From: Adiantum capillus-veneris
Taxonomy: Eukaryota > Streptophyta > Polypodiopsida > Polypodiales > Pteridaceae
Direction: 5' to 3'
Length of the DNA stretch: 64,000 bases
Assembly (NCBI GenBank): GCA_014529385.2
Contig: CM043962.1
Span: 130,273,074 to 130,337,073, forward strand
The translations under genes and the position numbers were made by a program. This document shows positions 51,551 through 62,739 of this stretch, in pieces. Each line of letters begins with the position of its first letter. The first letter of the stretch is position 1. Under the pieces are notes generated by a model, which had not been told where the DNA came from, made no database searches, and worked only from the letters and a program-made list of their open reading frames with translations.

Positions 51551-52444
51551 AGCTACATGGCGTAGCTTAGAGGACTCCGTGAAGCCCTCATCTCCAAACG
51601 CCGCATCGAATTACTGGATAAAGGCCAAGACTTTGTCCGTAGCACCAAAGGTACCATCATAGGTAAGGAAAGAGATGCTCTTCCCTCCCTCTTTGAATTT
51701 CTTCAACTTGGACGACCTCTTCCATGCGGCATAGGATTTCCTATGGCCTCTTCTTTTTGATGGTTCAAAGGTTGCACCATCACTTTCTTCAGAGGGTGAA
51801 GAATTTGAAGAAGGTGGAGAAGAGGGTGGCCTCTTTCTCGCCTTTTTCTTGTCTTGATCTTTGTCATCTTCACCATAGTTTTCATAAGAGGAAGAGGATG
51901 AAGAAGATGGAGAAGAGGGTGTCCTCTTTCTCGCCTTTTTCTTCTCTTGCTTTTTATCATCCCTCTTTGAATTATGGCGTGGAGAAGAGTGTGATGGTCT
52001 TCTCCGCTTTGGTGGTGATGGAGAGCGTTTAGCCCGCCGTCTTCGTGGAGCCATCTCCGCCGAGGTGGCGGGAGACTCACTTCTTTCTCGTTCCTTCGGT
52101 GGAGGCTCTTGAGTTCTCCTTTGGGAAGGAGATGCATCATCAAGAAGTAAATTCTTGAGCCCTTCATATGGATTCTCTTCTTCTTCCCGAATCGGAGAGA
52201 GACCTCTTTTGGTAGTCTCACAAGGAGGCTTCCTACGTGTTATCTCGTCATGGTGATGAGCTTGGAGAATCCCGTGAGCACGGAGTTGCCGTTGCATTTC
52301 ACTTTGGAGAGATGGATTGCCCATGGCTTGTTGAAGCCTAGAAACAATATAGTTAACAAGCATTGAAGCATCATTAGTAGCTTGCTAATGAGCAAAATCA
52401 AAGTTATCAACATTAATTTCACTCTCTTTACTATTGTCAGCCAT
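51551..52444 (-). pseudogene. gag: gag N-terminal half of 9.0-kb chromovirus
   Basis: The ATG at 52444 opens MADNSKESEINVDNF. A TAG at 52385-52387 (codon 20) and a TAA at 51611-51613 interrupt a frame that otherwise runs into the 759-residue ORF. The middle is very rich in Arg/Lys/Ser/Pro (RRRRAKRSPSPPKRRRPSHS) with two near-copies of a DQDKKKARKR-SPPSS unit. Then KSISFLTYDGTFGATDKVL leads to the capsid. An SR/RS-like basic region before the capsid is unusual and may bind RNA or the nucleus; this is an inference. Confidence 0.88.
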
Positions 52445-52848
52445 TCTAACAACTTTTAGGTGTAAACTTTTTAGGTGTACTTTGGCACTTCAAGCCCTAG
52501 TTGCTACTCCTCTTTACCCCTTTAGAAAAAGCACTGAAGCTATTGTACCCGCGGCTCAAATACCATTAATTGCAATGAATAGAAGAGAGGGTCTTTCGAC
52601 ACCAAAACAGCACCGGCTCCTGTGAAGCTTCTAATAGCTCAATAGTGGTTAAGCCGTAGGCAAGCCCCGTAGGACTCCACTATTAAGACCATAGCTCTCG
52701 ACGGTGATGCCCCGTTAATTGCACGAAGGCAGGCGCACTGCAACGCTGAAAAATCCCTATTCTACTTACTCACAGGCAATTAATAATACCAACCATTTGT
52801 AGCTAGCTTGAGGACCTCCCTTCTTGAGCAAGAAAAGAGAAACCTTGA
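52445..52848 (-). other. Leader of 9.0-kb chromovirus
   Basis: About 400 bp between primer-binding site and gag ATG with no gene. Confidence 0.75.
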
Positions 52849-52860
52849 GCTCTGATACCA
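52849..52860 (-). promoter_or_regulatory. Primer-binding site, tRNA-Met type
   Basis: Minus strand TGGTATCAGAGC, one base from the LTR end. Confidence 0.95.
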
Positions 52861-52861
52861 A

Positions 52862-54563
52862 TGTAACATTTAATGGCCTAATAACTTATGTGTAGCGGAA
52901 ATTAGCATGAACATAGTGGGTATTTTATTAGAGTAGATTCCTAATGAGAATTACAAGAGTGCTTGGGTGGAGAGAGCAACAAAAAACATAACACCTAGTT
53001 AGATAGCATTGACAATACTTTCAAAAGAGAGAGCAATTAAGCTATTGACAACAATTGAGGACCGGATTTTCATGGAGCCGGTCCCCCCTCCAAAAGGCTT
53101 TGTATTATGGTTTCTCCCATCAAGAGAGACATTGTACAATACAATTCTTTGTGTTCCTTCAAGACTAGCTAGTGCAATGAAGATGGAAACTTCATGCACT
53201 AAGCAAAACACTTAACAAACACAACTTGAATTATCCCCGTTCTCAGACCCAAGACCTCACACACCTTCGAAGATGGTGAGAGCTAGCAGGGTATGAGAGT
53301 AGATTGAGAGGAAAAAGAAGTATCTTACGAGAAATATGTACATCTCCTCACATAATCACTCATATGTAGCATAGCTTAGCTTAGTAATTAGCTTGGTAGA
53401 GGAGATGAGCATGCATTGAAGCTTGGCTCTTGGTTGGATTTGCATCCACATGCCAAGAGAGTGTTGATGTAGGCTTCTATCTCACAAGCTTGGAGTAGGT
53501 GATGAGTTCTCCATTAAAGCTTGGGAAGAGATAGTCTTCTCTTTCTTCACACATGAGCTTGTGTGAGTGTGTGTGTGATAATGCCTTGCAAAAATCAGCC
53601 CCCTCTCTCTCTCTCTTGGGAGAGCCCTCTTGCTAAATACTCTTCCTGAAGCCTCATTGGCCCTCCCCAAGTCAAGCCAATTACAATTAAGCAGCATAAG
53701 TGATAGCCTTCTGACATGTGTCCCCCTTTCCCCTTTTGTGAGAGCTTTAGGTAATTAAATAATTAAACTAAACTCTCATTGGACCCCTTTGCCTCCTGGC
53801 CAATAGGAATCAGGCAAGCCATGGGGCTCCTGAATGCTCATTGGACCCCTTGGGAGACTGTCCAATAGTCTTCTAGGAGACTTAATTCTCATTGGTTTCT
53901 TTTATTAAATGTTTTTAAATTAATTAAACTAGATTTACTCTAGCTTAATTTATATTGGTCCACTTCAAGGGTCATCCAATAGAAATTGGGCACACCTTGT
54001 GGGCATCTGGCCTAGGGAGCTGACATGTGTCCCTCATTCCCTTTGTGTAAAGGGAGCCTGTGTGTGTGTGTGTGTGGCTTTCTCTCTCATCCCCTACCTT
54101 TAGGGTCGCCCCCTCCCATGTAGGGATGTGCAAAGACTTTTAGGGAACACACAAAGTATCCAATTTTCCCTAGGGTTGACCTTTGGACACAACCTTTGAA
54201 TTTTGGAACCTTAGCATTTTGGAAGTCTTAATGGGCTGAACCTTAGGGTCTTTTTAGCCCATTGTTGAACATGTCTCTTTTGCAGATGGCCCCCCCTTTG
54301 GATCCCTATTTTCCCTCCTTTGGATCCCTACTGTGGCCGGTCTGCTAGCTTAACCAATATTCTAGCTTTTTCTCCCTTGGCCTTCCCCACATTAAATGAT
54401 CAGTTTAATATGAGAAAATCATTTAGGAGAATTAGATATTGATTATTATGACATTACCTCTCTCTTGAAATCATAGTCGTCCTCGACTATGGTGTAGAGA
54501 AGATAAAGCATGTTCATGAGTCCTTTTCTTAGCGGGTAGAGGATCCCTATGTTACCCTACGAC
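52862..54563 (-). repeat. 5' LTR of 9.0-kb chromovirus
   Basis: Partner of 45563-47263. Differences are scattered substitutions, a longer CT run near 53605 and one lost base near 54105. Confidence 0.95.
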
Positions 54564-55345
54564 TACCATCACTCCCTCCACCCAACCCGGCAATCGGAAG
54601 TATCTCTTGGTGGCTACAGATAATGCAACAAAGTGGGAAGAGGTACTGGCGACAATGAACTGAACTGGCACTACGGTAGCAAAGTTTCTCTACGAAAATA
54701 TTTTGTGCAGGTTTGAATGTCCCTTGGAAATCACCAGTGAGACAGAGGTAGTCACTTTGTAAATGACACAATCTCAACCTTGCTTTCCAATGACAAGATT
54801 TTTCATTGAAAATCTTGTTCATATTACCCTAGAGCAAGCGGGCAGGCAGAGAGCACAAATAAGGTTCTGATAGCACTCCTGCGGAAAGCTTGTCATCTTC
54901 ATCTTTCGACTTGGACTCAAGCTATTCACGGCACCCTTTGGGCATATCGAACTTCTTTCAAAGCCACAACCAATCACACCTGATTTCAATTAGCTTTCGA
55001 TTTGGAAGCAATAGCACCTTTCGAATTCAACTCAGGATCTTCGCGAGTCGGTAGTCTGCATGCAAATGGAGATTTGGGGTCGGCATTTGTCTCTCGTCTT
55101 TTCCTTCTGGATGAAAGCCGAAGTTTGGCTTCTTTACTTTGGAAGCAGAGCAGCTTCGTCGTAAAGCCTGGCATGATCGCCATCTCAGAAAGCCGCAAAT
55201 AATGCAAAGAAGTTGGTCCCAGCATGGCAAGGACCATATAAGGTGATGGAGATTCTACCCCACGGAGCTGTACAATTAGCCACCCTCGAAGGAGTTCCGC
55301 TGCCTTTAGTCAATGGATCTAGGATCAAATGCTATCATGCTTAAG
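54564..55345 (+). pseudogene. pol: Integrase of Athila/Tat-like element 3
   Basis: Resumes the pol interrupted at 45562. Core: GNRKYLLVATDNATKWEEVL, AKFLYENILCRFECPLEI, then AGRESTNKVLIALL with the Glu region, TWTQAIHGTLWAYRTSFKAT, and C-terminal WQGPYKVMEILPHGAVQLAT and NGSRIKCYH. The second Asp block is disrupted near 54745. The frame carries several stops. The integrase zinc finger and the first catalytic Asp are missing, lost at the chromovirus junction. No chromodomain follows. Confidence 0.88.
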
Positions 55346-56129
55346 CTGCCGATCAAGGGTCTAAACGGTCTACAATCAAGTGTTGAGCTACGCCTACTCC
55401 TGAACCCTTAAATAACTTCGAAATCACTATCTTCGGCATCCCTGCTGTTGCTTTTCATCCTATCTCATACACCCTCTCCTTATACAGCTCTCCTTCTGCA
55501 GACTCTGTTGCGTTCAATGGGTTTCATTCTGGAATTGGATAAACTCTATCCTTCAATCTCTGTCTATCTTCAATCTCTGTGTGCATCCTATGTAACCCCC
55601 TTCTGTGTTGGGTGTAGGAATGATTCTAGTCTTGGGCATAACCTACCCTCCTCAACCCGACTCAGGCTGCACAAAATTCTTTGATCTATATCGTCTCAAG
55701 TGAAACTCAGTTCTTTTGCTATGCATAAATGCCTTAGTATTCTTGAGTGGGGTACTTATGAAGGTCATTTTTTCACAGAAATTTTACTTCGCGTTTATCT
55801 GCCTAGATTCCTTCAGAGGGTTTAAATGATCTCTGATTCCGGGAAACTTTCCATCTCGTGCCTAGCTAGTCCCTTTGCCTGTTTATTGCTTTCTGATGTC
55901 CTTTCACTCCTTCTCTTTGCTTGTGAGTGCCTTGAAAATATCTATATCACCTCAAACCACCCTCACCCTGAAGTCTTGTTGCCCTGACTCGCCGTGTCTA
56001 TCCACCAAGTGTGATAGATTGGCTATGCTATTTCATTTCCCTCTTCAATAACCCTCTTCAATAGCAGGTCTTGAGTTCAATTCCTCTGCTAGATCTTGAA
56101 GGTATCCTGGATAGTTTCCTCAAGTTGAA
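55346..56129. other. Unassigned, possibly 3' DNA of element 3
   Basis: No gene or LTR recognised. C/T-rich towards the right. Confidence 0.6.
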
Positions 56130-56650
56130 ACTCTCTGCTTTTTCTTTTTCAACCCCCTGCCCTCAATCCTCACCCCTCGCCCTCCCCTAACTCTCGCCCT
56201 AGCCCTAGCCCTTTCCCTCTCTCCTCGCCCCTCCCCTAACTCTCGCCCTCTCCCTAGCCCTTTACCTCTCCCTCGCCCTTCGCCCACTCCCCTCGGCCTC
56301 GCCCTCGCCTTGGCCCTAGACTCTCCCTCGCCTTTCCCTATCTCCTCGCCCCTCCCCTCATCATCGCCCTCACCCTCCCCCTCCCCTCGCCCTCGCCCTT
56401 CCCTAACCCCTCGCCCCTCACCCTCCCCCTCCACTATCCCCTCGCCCTCACCCCTCCCCCTCCACTATCCCCTCGCCCTCACCCCTCCCCCTCACCCTTC
56501 CCTATCTCCTCCCCCCTCGCCCCTCTCCCTCGCCCTCGCCATTCCCTAGCCCCTCGCCCTCCACTATCCCCTTGCCCATAACCCTCGACCCCGCCTTCAA
56601 GCCCCTCGCCGTCGCCCTGGCCTTCCCCTTCCCCTCACCCTCGCGTGGCC
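56130..56650 (+). repeat. C-rich (CCCTCGCCCTC)n low-complexity tract
   Basis: About 520 bp made of CCCTCGCC, CCCTCACC, CCCTAGCC and CCCTCCCC hexamer-like units, almost pure pyrimidine on the plus strand with regular CG. Both open frames across it are translations of the repeat. Confidence 0.95.
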
Positions 56651-57176
56651 ATCCCATATCTCTCTCCACTCTTGATCATATTCTCACACTCAGGGCCATC
56701 ATTGAGGAGGGCATAGCACATGGGAGATAGATCTATTGGGCATACGCACCACAAAAGATAGAAAGAATTAGCACAATATCAACTGGTAGTAACTCGGACG
56801 AAAACTTCACAATGTGAAGTCTGCATGTAAGCAATACGACTAAAAAATATACCTAGATGAATCCAGGATAAGCCAAGATTCACCCTTGAAGGAAAGTGCA
56901 AGGTATAGACCCATGGTAGTCACCCACAAGACAATATAACCATCAGCTCCATCATGCATAGTATTGACTAAATACCACAACATCCCCACTAACGTCGTTA
57001 GTGCCCAATAGTGGGTGTAGAACTAGGTACTAACATATGCTCCCCAATACAACACACACCACGCGCACACACACACATGAGCATGCATCAACACAAAGTT
57101 CAACGTACTGAGTTTTTGTCATGACTCCGGAGATCAAGGGCAGACTCCACCCAGTGGGGATAGATTTAGGTGTTGT
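56651..57176. other. Unassigned spacer
   Basis: No gene recognised. A short (AC)n run lies at 57065-57077. Confidence 0.6.
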
Positions 57177-57549
57177 CATTTATGAGCCGTTGGTGGCTCT
57201 TTATGGTTGTATATATGAGTAGTAGCGTCTGGGTCATGGATCAGCTTGTACGTAGTCATCTAGAGTGAGTCTATACACAGAGCACGTCTTCACCATCCCC
57301 GCACATCTGAGCCTTGACACCCCCATTGTACATATGAGTTCTGGGCTGGAGCTGAGTGTGCTGCCATGCCAGGGTCTGTATCAGTCTTTGAGATAGTCGA
57401 GCCATATGTTCGGTTCTGTTGTTGTGCCTTTGTGAGCTCTGTTGATATCTATTATTTCCTTTCTTTCCAGTCTGTTTGAGTGAGATTGTCACGCACATTG
57501 CACTGAGCACCACCCATTGTAGAGAGCACGACACATTATCTGCGCTGCA
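57177..57549 (+). repeat. LTR-B copy 5, 5'-truncated
   Basis: CATTTATGAGCCGTTGGTGG ... ATCTGCGCTGCA, colinear with the last ~370 bp of copy 4. More diverged than copies 1-4. It ends exactly where minus-strand gag begins. Confidence 0.88.
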
Positions 57550-58929
57550 TGACTGAGAGTGATGCTTTACAAAACCTCCGATTGTACTCCAGCAAGCTCT
57601 TGCATGTAGCCGAAGTAAGTTGGTGCCAATCTGTCATGACGTCAGCTTCAAATTCATTTGACAGCCAAGCAGATGCAAACATTTGCTTGAAGTAAACCCA
57701 AGTGGCGGGTGCCTGCCCTTGCATTAAGAATGTCGTCCACCATGTAAGTGCATTGTCCTTTAAGAAAGTGGCAGCTTTTCTTACTTTCGAGGCCTCTGTA
57801 AAATTCCCTCATGCATAAGCTGTATCAAACTGCTGGAGGAAAGTGAGAGCCTTTGCTTTATCCTCGAAGCCACTGAAAGTGTTGAACTTTACAACTGCAC
57901 ACCTTCTTTGTAAGCTTTCAGCTTCTCCAGTGCCCCCAAGTTGTCATAAGGAATGGTCTGCAACATGGGCACTGTAGTAGGCATGATCGGCACATCTTGG
58001 CCATTAACATTTTGCGTCAGAGGTGCAATATCTGGCTGCTGTCCAGAAAAACCAGCCATGCCAAAATGACCTTGTGGCACCCCAAACTGGCCCTGGTTGC
58101 ACTGAAAACCCTGCTGCAGGCCAATACTAGCATACATGGGGTTTGGCATCATGTCCTGCATACCACAAACACTATTCCTGGCATGTACGGCTGACTTCCA
58201 GGTGCATAACCAGCCATATTTTGGAACAGTGATCCACCCCCGAAATACCCAGGATGTACTGTGGGTGGTGGAAAAATTGGGTGCATAGCCTGGTATCCAA
58301 TTCCCATTCAAGATATCATCCGGGCTCTGAAAGGTGGCGGGCTGAACTGGCATAACCTGTGGAATAGGTGTTCTAGCCACCTATTCAAGTACGAGAGGAA
58401 CTTGTTTTGGAGCCCTTGACTCCGGAACATGCAAGTGTTCCCTATCCTGCTGAGTTGCATGAAGTACTTGGGCTTGAGCCTCAACAAGCTCTGTACACGG
58501 TGTAGATTGCCTATTTTGCTGTTGCATTGGTGGCGCTTGCAAGAACTCCATAAACCTTGGATTCTGCACTAGTTGCGAAAAGACATTCACCGCGGCAACT
58601 AGATGAGTCTTGAACGCATCATCCTCAAGTTGCCCAGTCATAAAGCCCTGTACTACTGGAGGGACATTCACATTAACAGGAGGTGCAGTCTGACGTGGCC
58701 GTAAGCTCTCGCCAATCTCGCAGACCATAGGAATTTCCTGCCTATCCTTCGAAGAGGAACCCTCTTCCATAATGCCCTTCCCTTTGTCGGCCATAGTGTA
58801 ATCCCACGTTCGTGTACTGTGTGTCTTTACCCAAAACAACCGAGGCTCACTCTTTGAGGAAAAAGTGATTGATGTCCCGGCAACGGAACCTTGAAAAAGG
58901 CCCGTAGGGTGGTAGACTTTGGCTTTCAC
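57550..58929 (-). pseudogene. gag: gag pseudogene A, LTR-A family
   Basis: The ATG at 58791 opens MADKGKGIMEEGSSSKD (an in-frame upstream extension runs to 58929). A Pro/Gln-rich N-terminus follows to a TAG at 58381-58383, then the same frame runs to 57889 with Gly/Gln/Met-rich text and PYDNLGALEKLKAYKEG. A frame change at about 57890 leads to the capsid: NFTEASKVRKAATFLKDNAL, TWWTTFL, WVYFKQMFASAWLSNEFE and LEYNRRFCKASLSVM. It is cut at 57550 by LTR-B. The LTR-A module lies upstream at 59055-59093 in the right orientation. Confidence 0.82.
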
Positions 58930-59039
58930 CTGAAATTCTTTACTTTAGACACACACAGAGAGAACGTGAAAAGGAAACCTGCGACGAAATAAACACTTAA
59001 GCACACACATGGCTCGGAAGCTAGAATTCTCCGAGTAGA

Positions 59040-59550
59040 CGCCGACAACCTGTAGGCCCCAAAATTGGCGCCCCTTTCGGTATTTCTTTATACTTTGAGA
59101 GGGTAAATTACAAAGTAGAGTCCTGGGAATCCTTTACTTGTATCCAGCTAGATACCAATTGTTTTGGCCAAATTTTGACAGCATAACAACCCCAAAACTT
59201 GCGCGAAACCAATTTCCCTGCTAGAACTCACTTCCACTGGCATAAACGCTCTGATTCCCACCCAAAAACAGTAAATTCAGCACGTTGTATTTACTGGTTT
59301 TTGCCTTGTTTTCAGCCCCAAACAGTCCCCTAACTGTCCTCTACCAATGGGGCACTATTCCCAATGGTTTTGGCGTCCGTATGGATGAAAAACAGTCAAA
59401 TTATAGCTCATACACAACGCTGAAAACGCACGTGTATGCTGAGGTTATGACCCTCACCGGTGCCTGCTTTGGAGTAGCATTTAGCTACCCCTGTTCCTGC
59501 TCAAGGAGGCTCTTGCCTCAACACAAAATCATGAAACCACATAGTTGTAC
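59040..59550 (-). repeat. LTR-A copy 4, partial
   Basis: The minus-strand module GTATAAAGAAATACCGAAAG, then GGGCGCCAATTTTGGGGCC (59055-59093), is the best preserved in the window and lies upstream of gag A. The outer LTR edge is not identifiable, and no clear tRNA-Met primer-binding site follows, so the limits are guesses. Confidence 0.55.
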
Positions 59551-60770
59551 ATCACTCAAATGAAGATCCCTCTTGTGGGGCATCACATAACTGCACGTAG
59601 GGGAGATAGAGAGCGGTGTGTAGTGTGCAGGGCATCACTCCTAACACCACACTATACATGAGAGGGAAAGAAAGCACTCCATAGCTCTTAACCTGTGACG
59701 GATGTAAAATGAGGCCTCTCCCAACAAAAAAATTCAGCACCCTTTTTTCTGAATGAGGCAAGTACACAGGAAACTGCCACTTGGCACATTTACAAGAATT
59801 TGCCCGTTTCGGGGTTGTCACCTAAAAATATCCTGACTGGTTGCCCAGTTGACTTCGCGGCAGAGTTGTAAACTGTTCCCCTAGTCATACCGAAGGTAAT
59901 GACGCAAACACATTTCACGGCCCAAAATAGCAATTGCCTAATTTTTAACCCACCTTCCTTGTAATCCTTAGGCTTACTCAAAGGAGTCAAATCATCATAA
60001 ACAGGTGCCCGTAAAGTGGTGCTCCAAGATTGACCATTCCAGCACTCGCATCACCTGTTTTACCTATCATATTTGCATTTTGGGCATATGGCTTCGAAAA
60101 ACAAGCCATATCATATTGTGTTCCAGGCATTCGAAATTGACCATAGGCAAAGCACCCTGAAAACCTGGTTGGACACCCATGTTCCCATACATAGGGTTAG
60201 CCATGCCTGTTTGCGTTGTCCCAAACACGTTCCCTGGCATATAACCTGTGGAAGGTCCAGCCATAGCTTGAAATATTGAACCATCTCCAAAATAACCAGG
60301 GTAGGAAGTAGGTAACAGAAGGGTCTGACGTATAGCCTGCTAATTACTCCCTTGACCATTCACGAACGGTTCCTATCCAGGTAAAGCAAATTGCTTGGGA
60401 TTAATGGACACCGCTGGTTGCTCAATCACATGGGCTTTCCCTCGAGCATCACGAGTCCTTTGTGCATTGGAAATTTCCTTTTTGTGCAACGGCTCAGTCA
60501 TGCCCTGTGTCGGAGCCTGAAAACCATGTCGGAGACTATAAGAACTCCTGCATCCTTGGGTTGTTAGCCAACTGCTGAAACATTTCCATGCAGCTACGCA
60601 ATTGAGCTTTGAACAACCTGTCCTCTTCTTCAAGAGTTGAAGGAACTTTCTCTGTGCCATGTGAGGAAGATCCCTCTTCAGGTACTTGGTCTCTCTTCTC
60701 TACCATAACGACAAGCTTTGTGTTTCTTTCACCCACAACAATCCATGATGCACTTTTTGAAGAGAACATA
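59551..60770 (-). pseudogene. gag: gag pseudogene B, diverged paralogue of A
   Basis: Minus-strand pieces in several frames: VEKRDQVPEEGSSSHGTEKV and EEDRLFKAQLRSCMEMFQQL, then ANNPRMQEFL (60536-60769), parallel to EEGSSSKDRQE ... VFSQLVQNPRFMEFL of gag A. Further on is Gly/Met/Gln-rich text (MANPMYGNMGVQPGFQGAL) like the NPMYASIGLQQGFQ of gag A, then SKPKDYKEGGLKIRQ near 59960. Stops at 60536 and 60373 and frame changes throughout. The capsid does not follow. Confidence 0.75.
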
Positions 60771-60774
60771 AAAT

Positions 60775-61160
60775 CTACGCAAACCTGGCTGTACTCGCCT
60801 CCCCTGCGCTATCTGCAATCACTGCATCGCCAAGACTACCTATCATGTATGGATGTGTCAACACCGATACTGGGGAAGCTACGTCCCTCTCACCCATAGG
60901 CAAAATTGTGCGTCCTGGTACCAACTCATCAGCCTCTAACATGAGCATATCAAAGAACTCCATATCTGTTAGTTGTTAGCTATGTCTGTGTCTCTAGGAA
61001 GCAGACCTGCTCTACCTCTGTCTGCACAAAGTCTGACAACACCTACTGTGTCTCACTAGAGCACTATCGCTCTATCTCCGTCTCTACGGAGTCTACTAGA
61101 GCGATGCCAGCAACAAAACCAAGACACGTGCATAAGATATACCAGGCCGTTGCGGGCTCC
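60775..61160 (-). other. Unassigned, small ORF
   Basis: A 62-residue minus-strand frame (60775-60963, MEFFDMLMLEADELVPG) has no recognised family. The DNA between it and the Copia fragment is rich in CTCTATC/GTCTCTA-type short repeats. Confidence 0.4.
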
Positions 61161-61164
61161 TCTG

Positions 61165-61740
61165 GCAATAACTAATGAACCACAATGCATCTAGAAAGAC
61201 TGCTCTCTAAGCAGTATTTGACGACCGAAGTCTGCTAATTGTCTCACTGAGATCAAGCTCTGTCTCAGCTGAGGAACGTAGCGCATAGAGCACATGACGT
61301 AGCCTATATGATGTACCACTGGGCAAAGACAAACAAACGTCTCTTGCACCCTCTATGTCAAACGCCGAACCATCGGCCAAGTGCACAAAACCAATTTCCC
61401 ACTAGAAAAGTGTTGAACCTGTCACGATGAGGTGTGACATGGAAAGCAACATCGCTATCTAGTAACCACTGTGGAGAAAGTGTGCTATCCATAGAAAAAT
61501 CTGCAAGAGGTACACTCGAGGCAAGTGTGACATCACCGTCACTGGCATAGACTGCCACTGGAACTGCCTCTCTAACCTGTGTCAAAGTCGTGTCTGCACT
61601 ACGCATACATCTCCGTTGCTGCCTCATACGTCCTAATGTGTCCTAAGTGACCGCAACGCAAACAACGCAGGTATCGACAAGAACGAGACCACCGTCTCTC
61701 AAAAGTCACCGTAGTGGACTCTACATTGTCACATATATCT
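61165..61740 (-). pseudogene. Ty1/Copia gag zinc knuckle and protease fragment
   Basis: Minus strand: CLRCGHLGHIRTY (zinc knuckle with the last Cys replaced by Tyr), then after a frame change SPQWLLDSDVAFHVTPHRDR, FNTFLVGNW, and after another, FVHLADGSAFDIEGARDVCL, SLPSGTSYRLRHVLYA. This is the Copia protease pattern: W-x-LDSG-x3-H-x-(S/T) ... G-x-V-x-L-x-(D/N)G ... L-x2-V-x-Y. The active site reads DSD where DSG is required. Integrase and RT are not seen. Confidence 0.85.
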
Positions 61741-62739
61741 GCAACCATAAGTGAATGGCTAAGAACCAAAGTATGGCGAGAAATTGGGAAAAATCTGACA
61801 AAATCTCCCCTGTAAACAGAGCAAAACCTCAAGTACAATCTCAACCATAAACCATGCCAAAAACTGGCAACAAAGTGGGAGGTAACTCGACCACTATACA
61901 ATCATCAAAAGCATGATCAAACACATCAAAACTGATGCTCACATATACTTAAAAGCAACTCCACAATCTGCTATCTGCAAGCATAAACTGGGACAAACTG
62001 CTCAACCGAGCGTAAAGCGCATAACCATATATGCAAGTAGAGAGCAAACTAGCGCAAAACGCATCCCAAAAGAGAAACTGCCTGCAAAAATCTACAAAAA
62101 ACCTGTGAAACCTGTGACTACATGTACTGTAGCCACACAAGCATACGCAAATCCTCACTCCTGCAAGAGTGGATACAAGAACATCAAACTATGTCCAAAC
62201 TGACAAAACTTGTCAAAAGTGAGAGTGAACACTCAATCACTGTCAAAGTGGAAGTCTAGCTCGACCACTAAACCATTCGAGAGCAAACTGCGAATACGCA
62301 TAAAACCATGGCAAGAAATCCTCCAAAAAATCCGACAAAGTTTCCCCTGGAAACTGAGCAAAAACTCCAAAAAGTCTCACCAAATCGCATAAAGAACAGA
62401 CACTCAATGTCTCAGTAAACAGATCCACAAATGATCTACATGCAATACCAAAAGCCTGGCAAATTGGCTCACTCCTGACCGAGTGGCTCTATGGACGTGT
62501 ACTTGTCCAAAAACACTGCATATATGTAAACTTGCTACGTGCGAGCTACATCTAGCGCATGAAACTGCACAAGACCGTGCAAAAACTGCTCTCTAGTGCT
62601 CCTCACAAGCTGCACTGCAACTTGTGAGCAAAACCGTTGGAAAACTAGCACACACTACCTCATCGGTCGATAAACACGTCGATCGGAAAAACCTGTCCAA
62701 GAGCTGACTGCGCTCTAAGAAAAACCTGCTCTGGAATGG
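61741..62739. other. Probable upstream part of the Copia fragment
   Basis: No gene recognised. Two minus-strand stretches, near 61795-61835 and 62290-62365, share AGGGGA-x-ATTTTGTC/TTGTCGGATTTTT-like wording, suggesting an old duplication. The rest is unassigned. Confidence 0.4.

Larger units (their letters stand above)
45563..54563 (-). mobile_element. 9.0-kb chromovirus, minus strand, young
   Basis: Two ~1.70-kb LTRs (45563-47263 and 52862-54563) with about 20 substitutions and two small indels (about 99% identical), tRNA-Met primer-binding site, gag, zinc knuckle, protease, RT, RNase H, integrase and chromodomain. Defects: TAG at 52385, TAA at 51611, TGA at 49271, and frame changes near 48825 and 48650. 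No target duplication is visible; the interrupted pol is missing the stretch between RNase H and the integrase core, so a deletion accompanied or followed insertion. Confidence 0.96.

Noticed and set aside
56199-56215. Interstitial telomere repeat
   Set aside because: CCCTAGCCCTAGCC differs from the plant telomere unit (CCCTAAA) and is embedded in a varied C-rich minisatellite.
56120-56549. Gly/Arg/Glu-rich and Pro/Ser-rich frames
   Set aside because: Translations of the CCCTCGCC tract.
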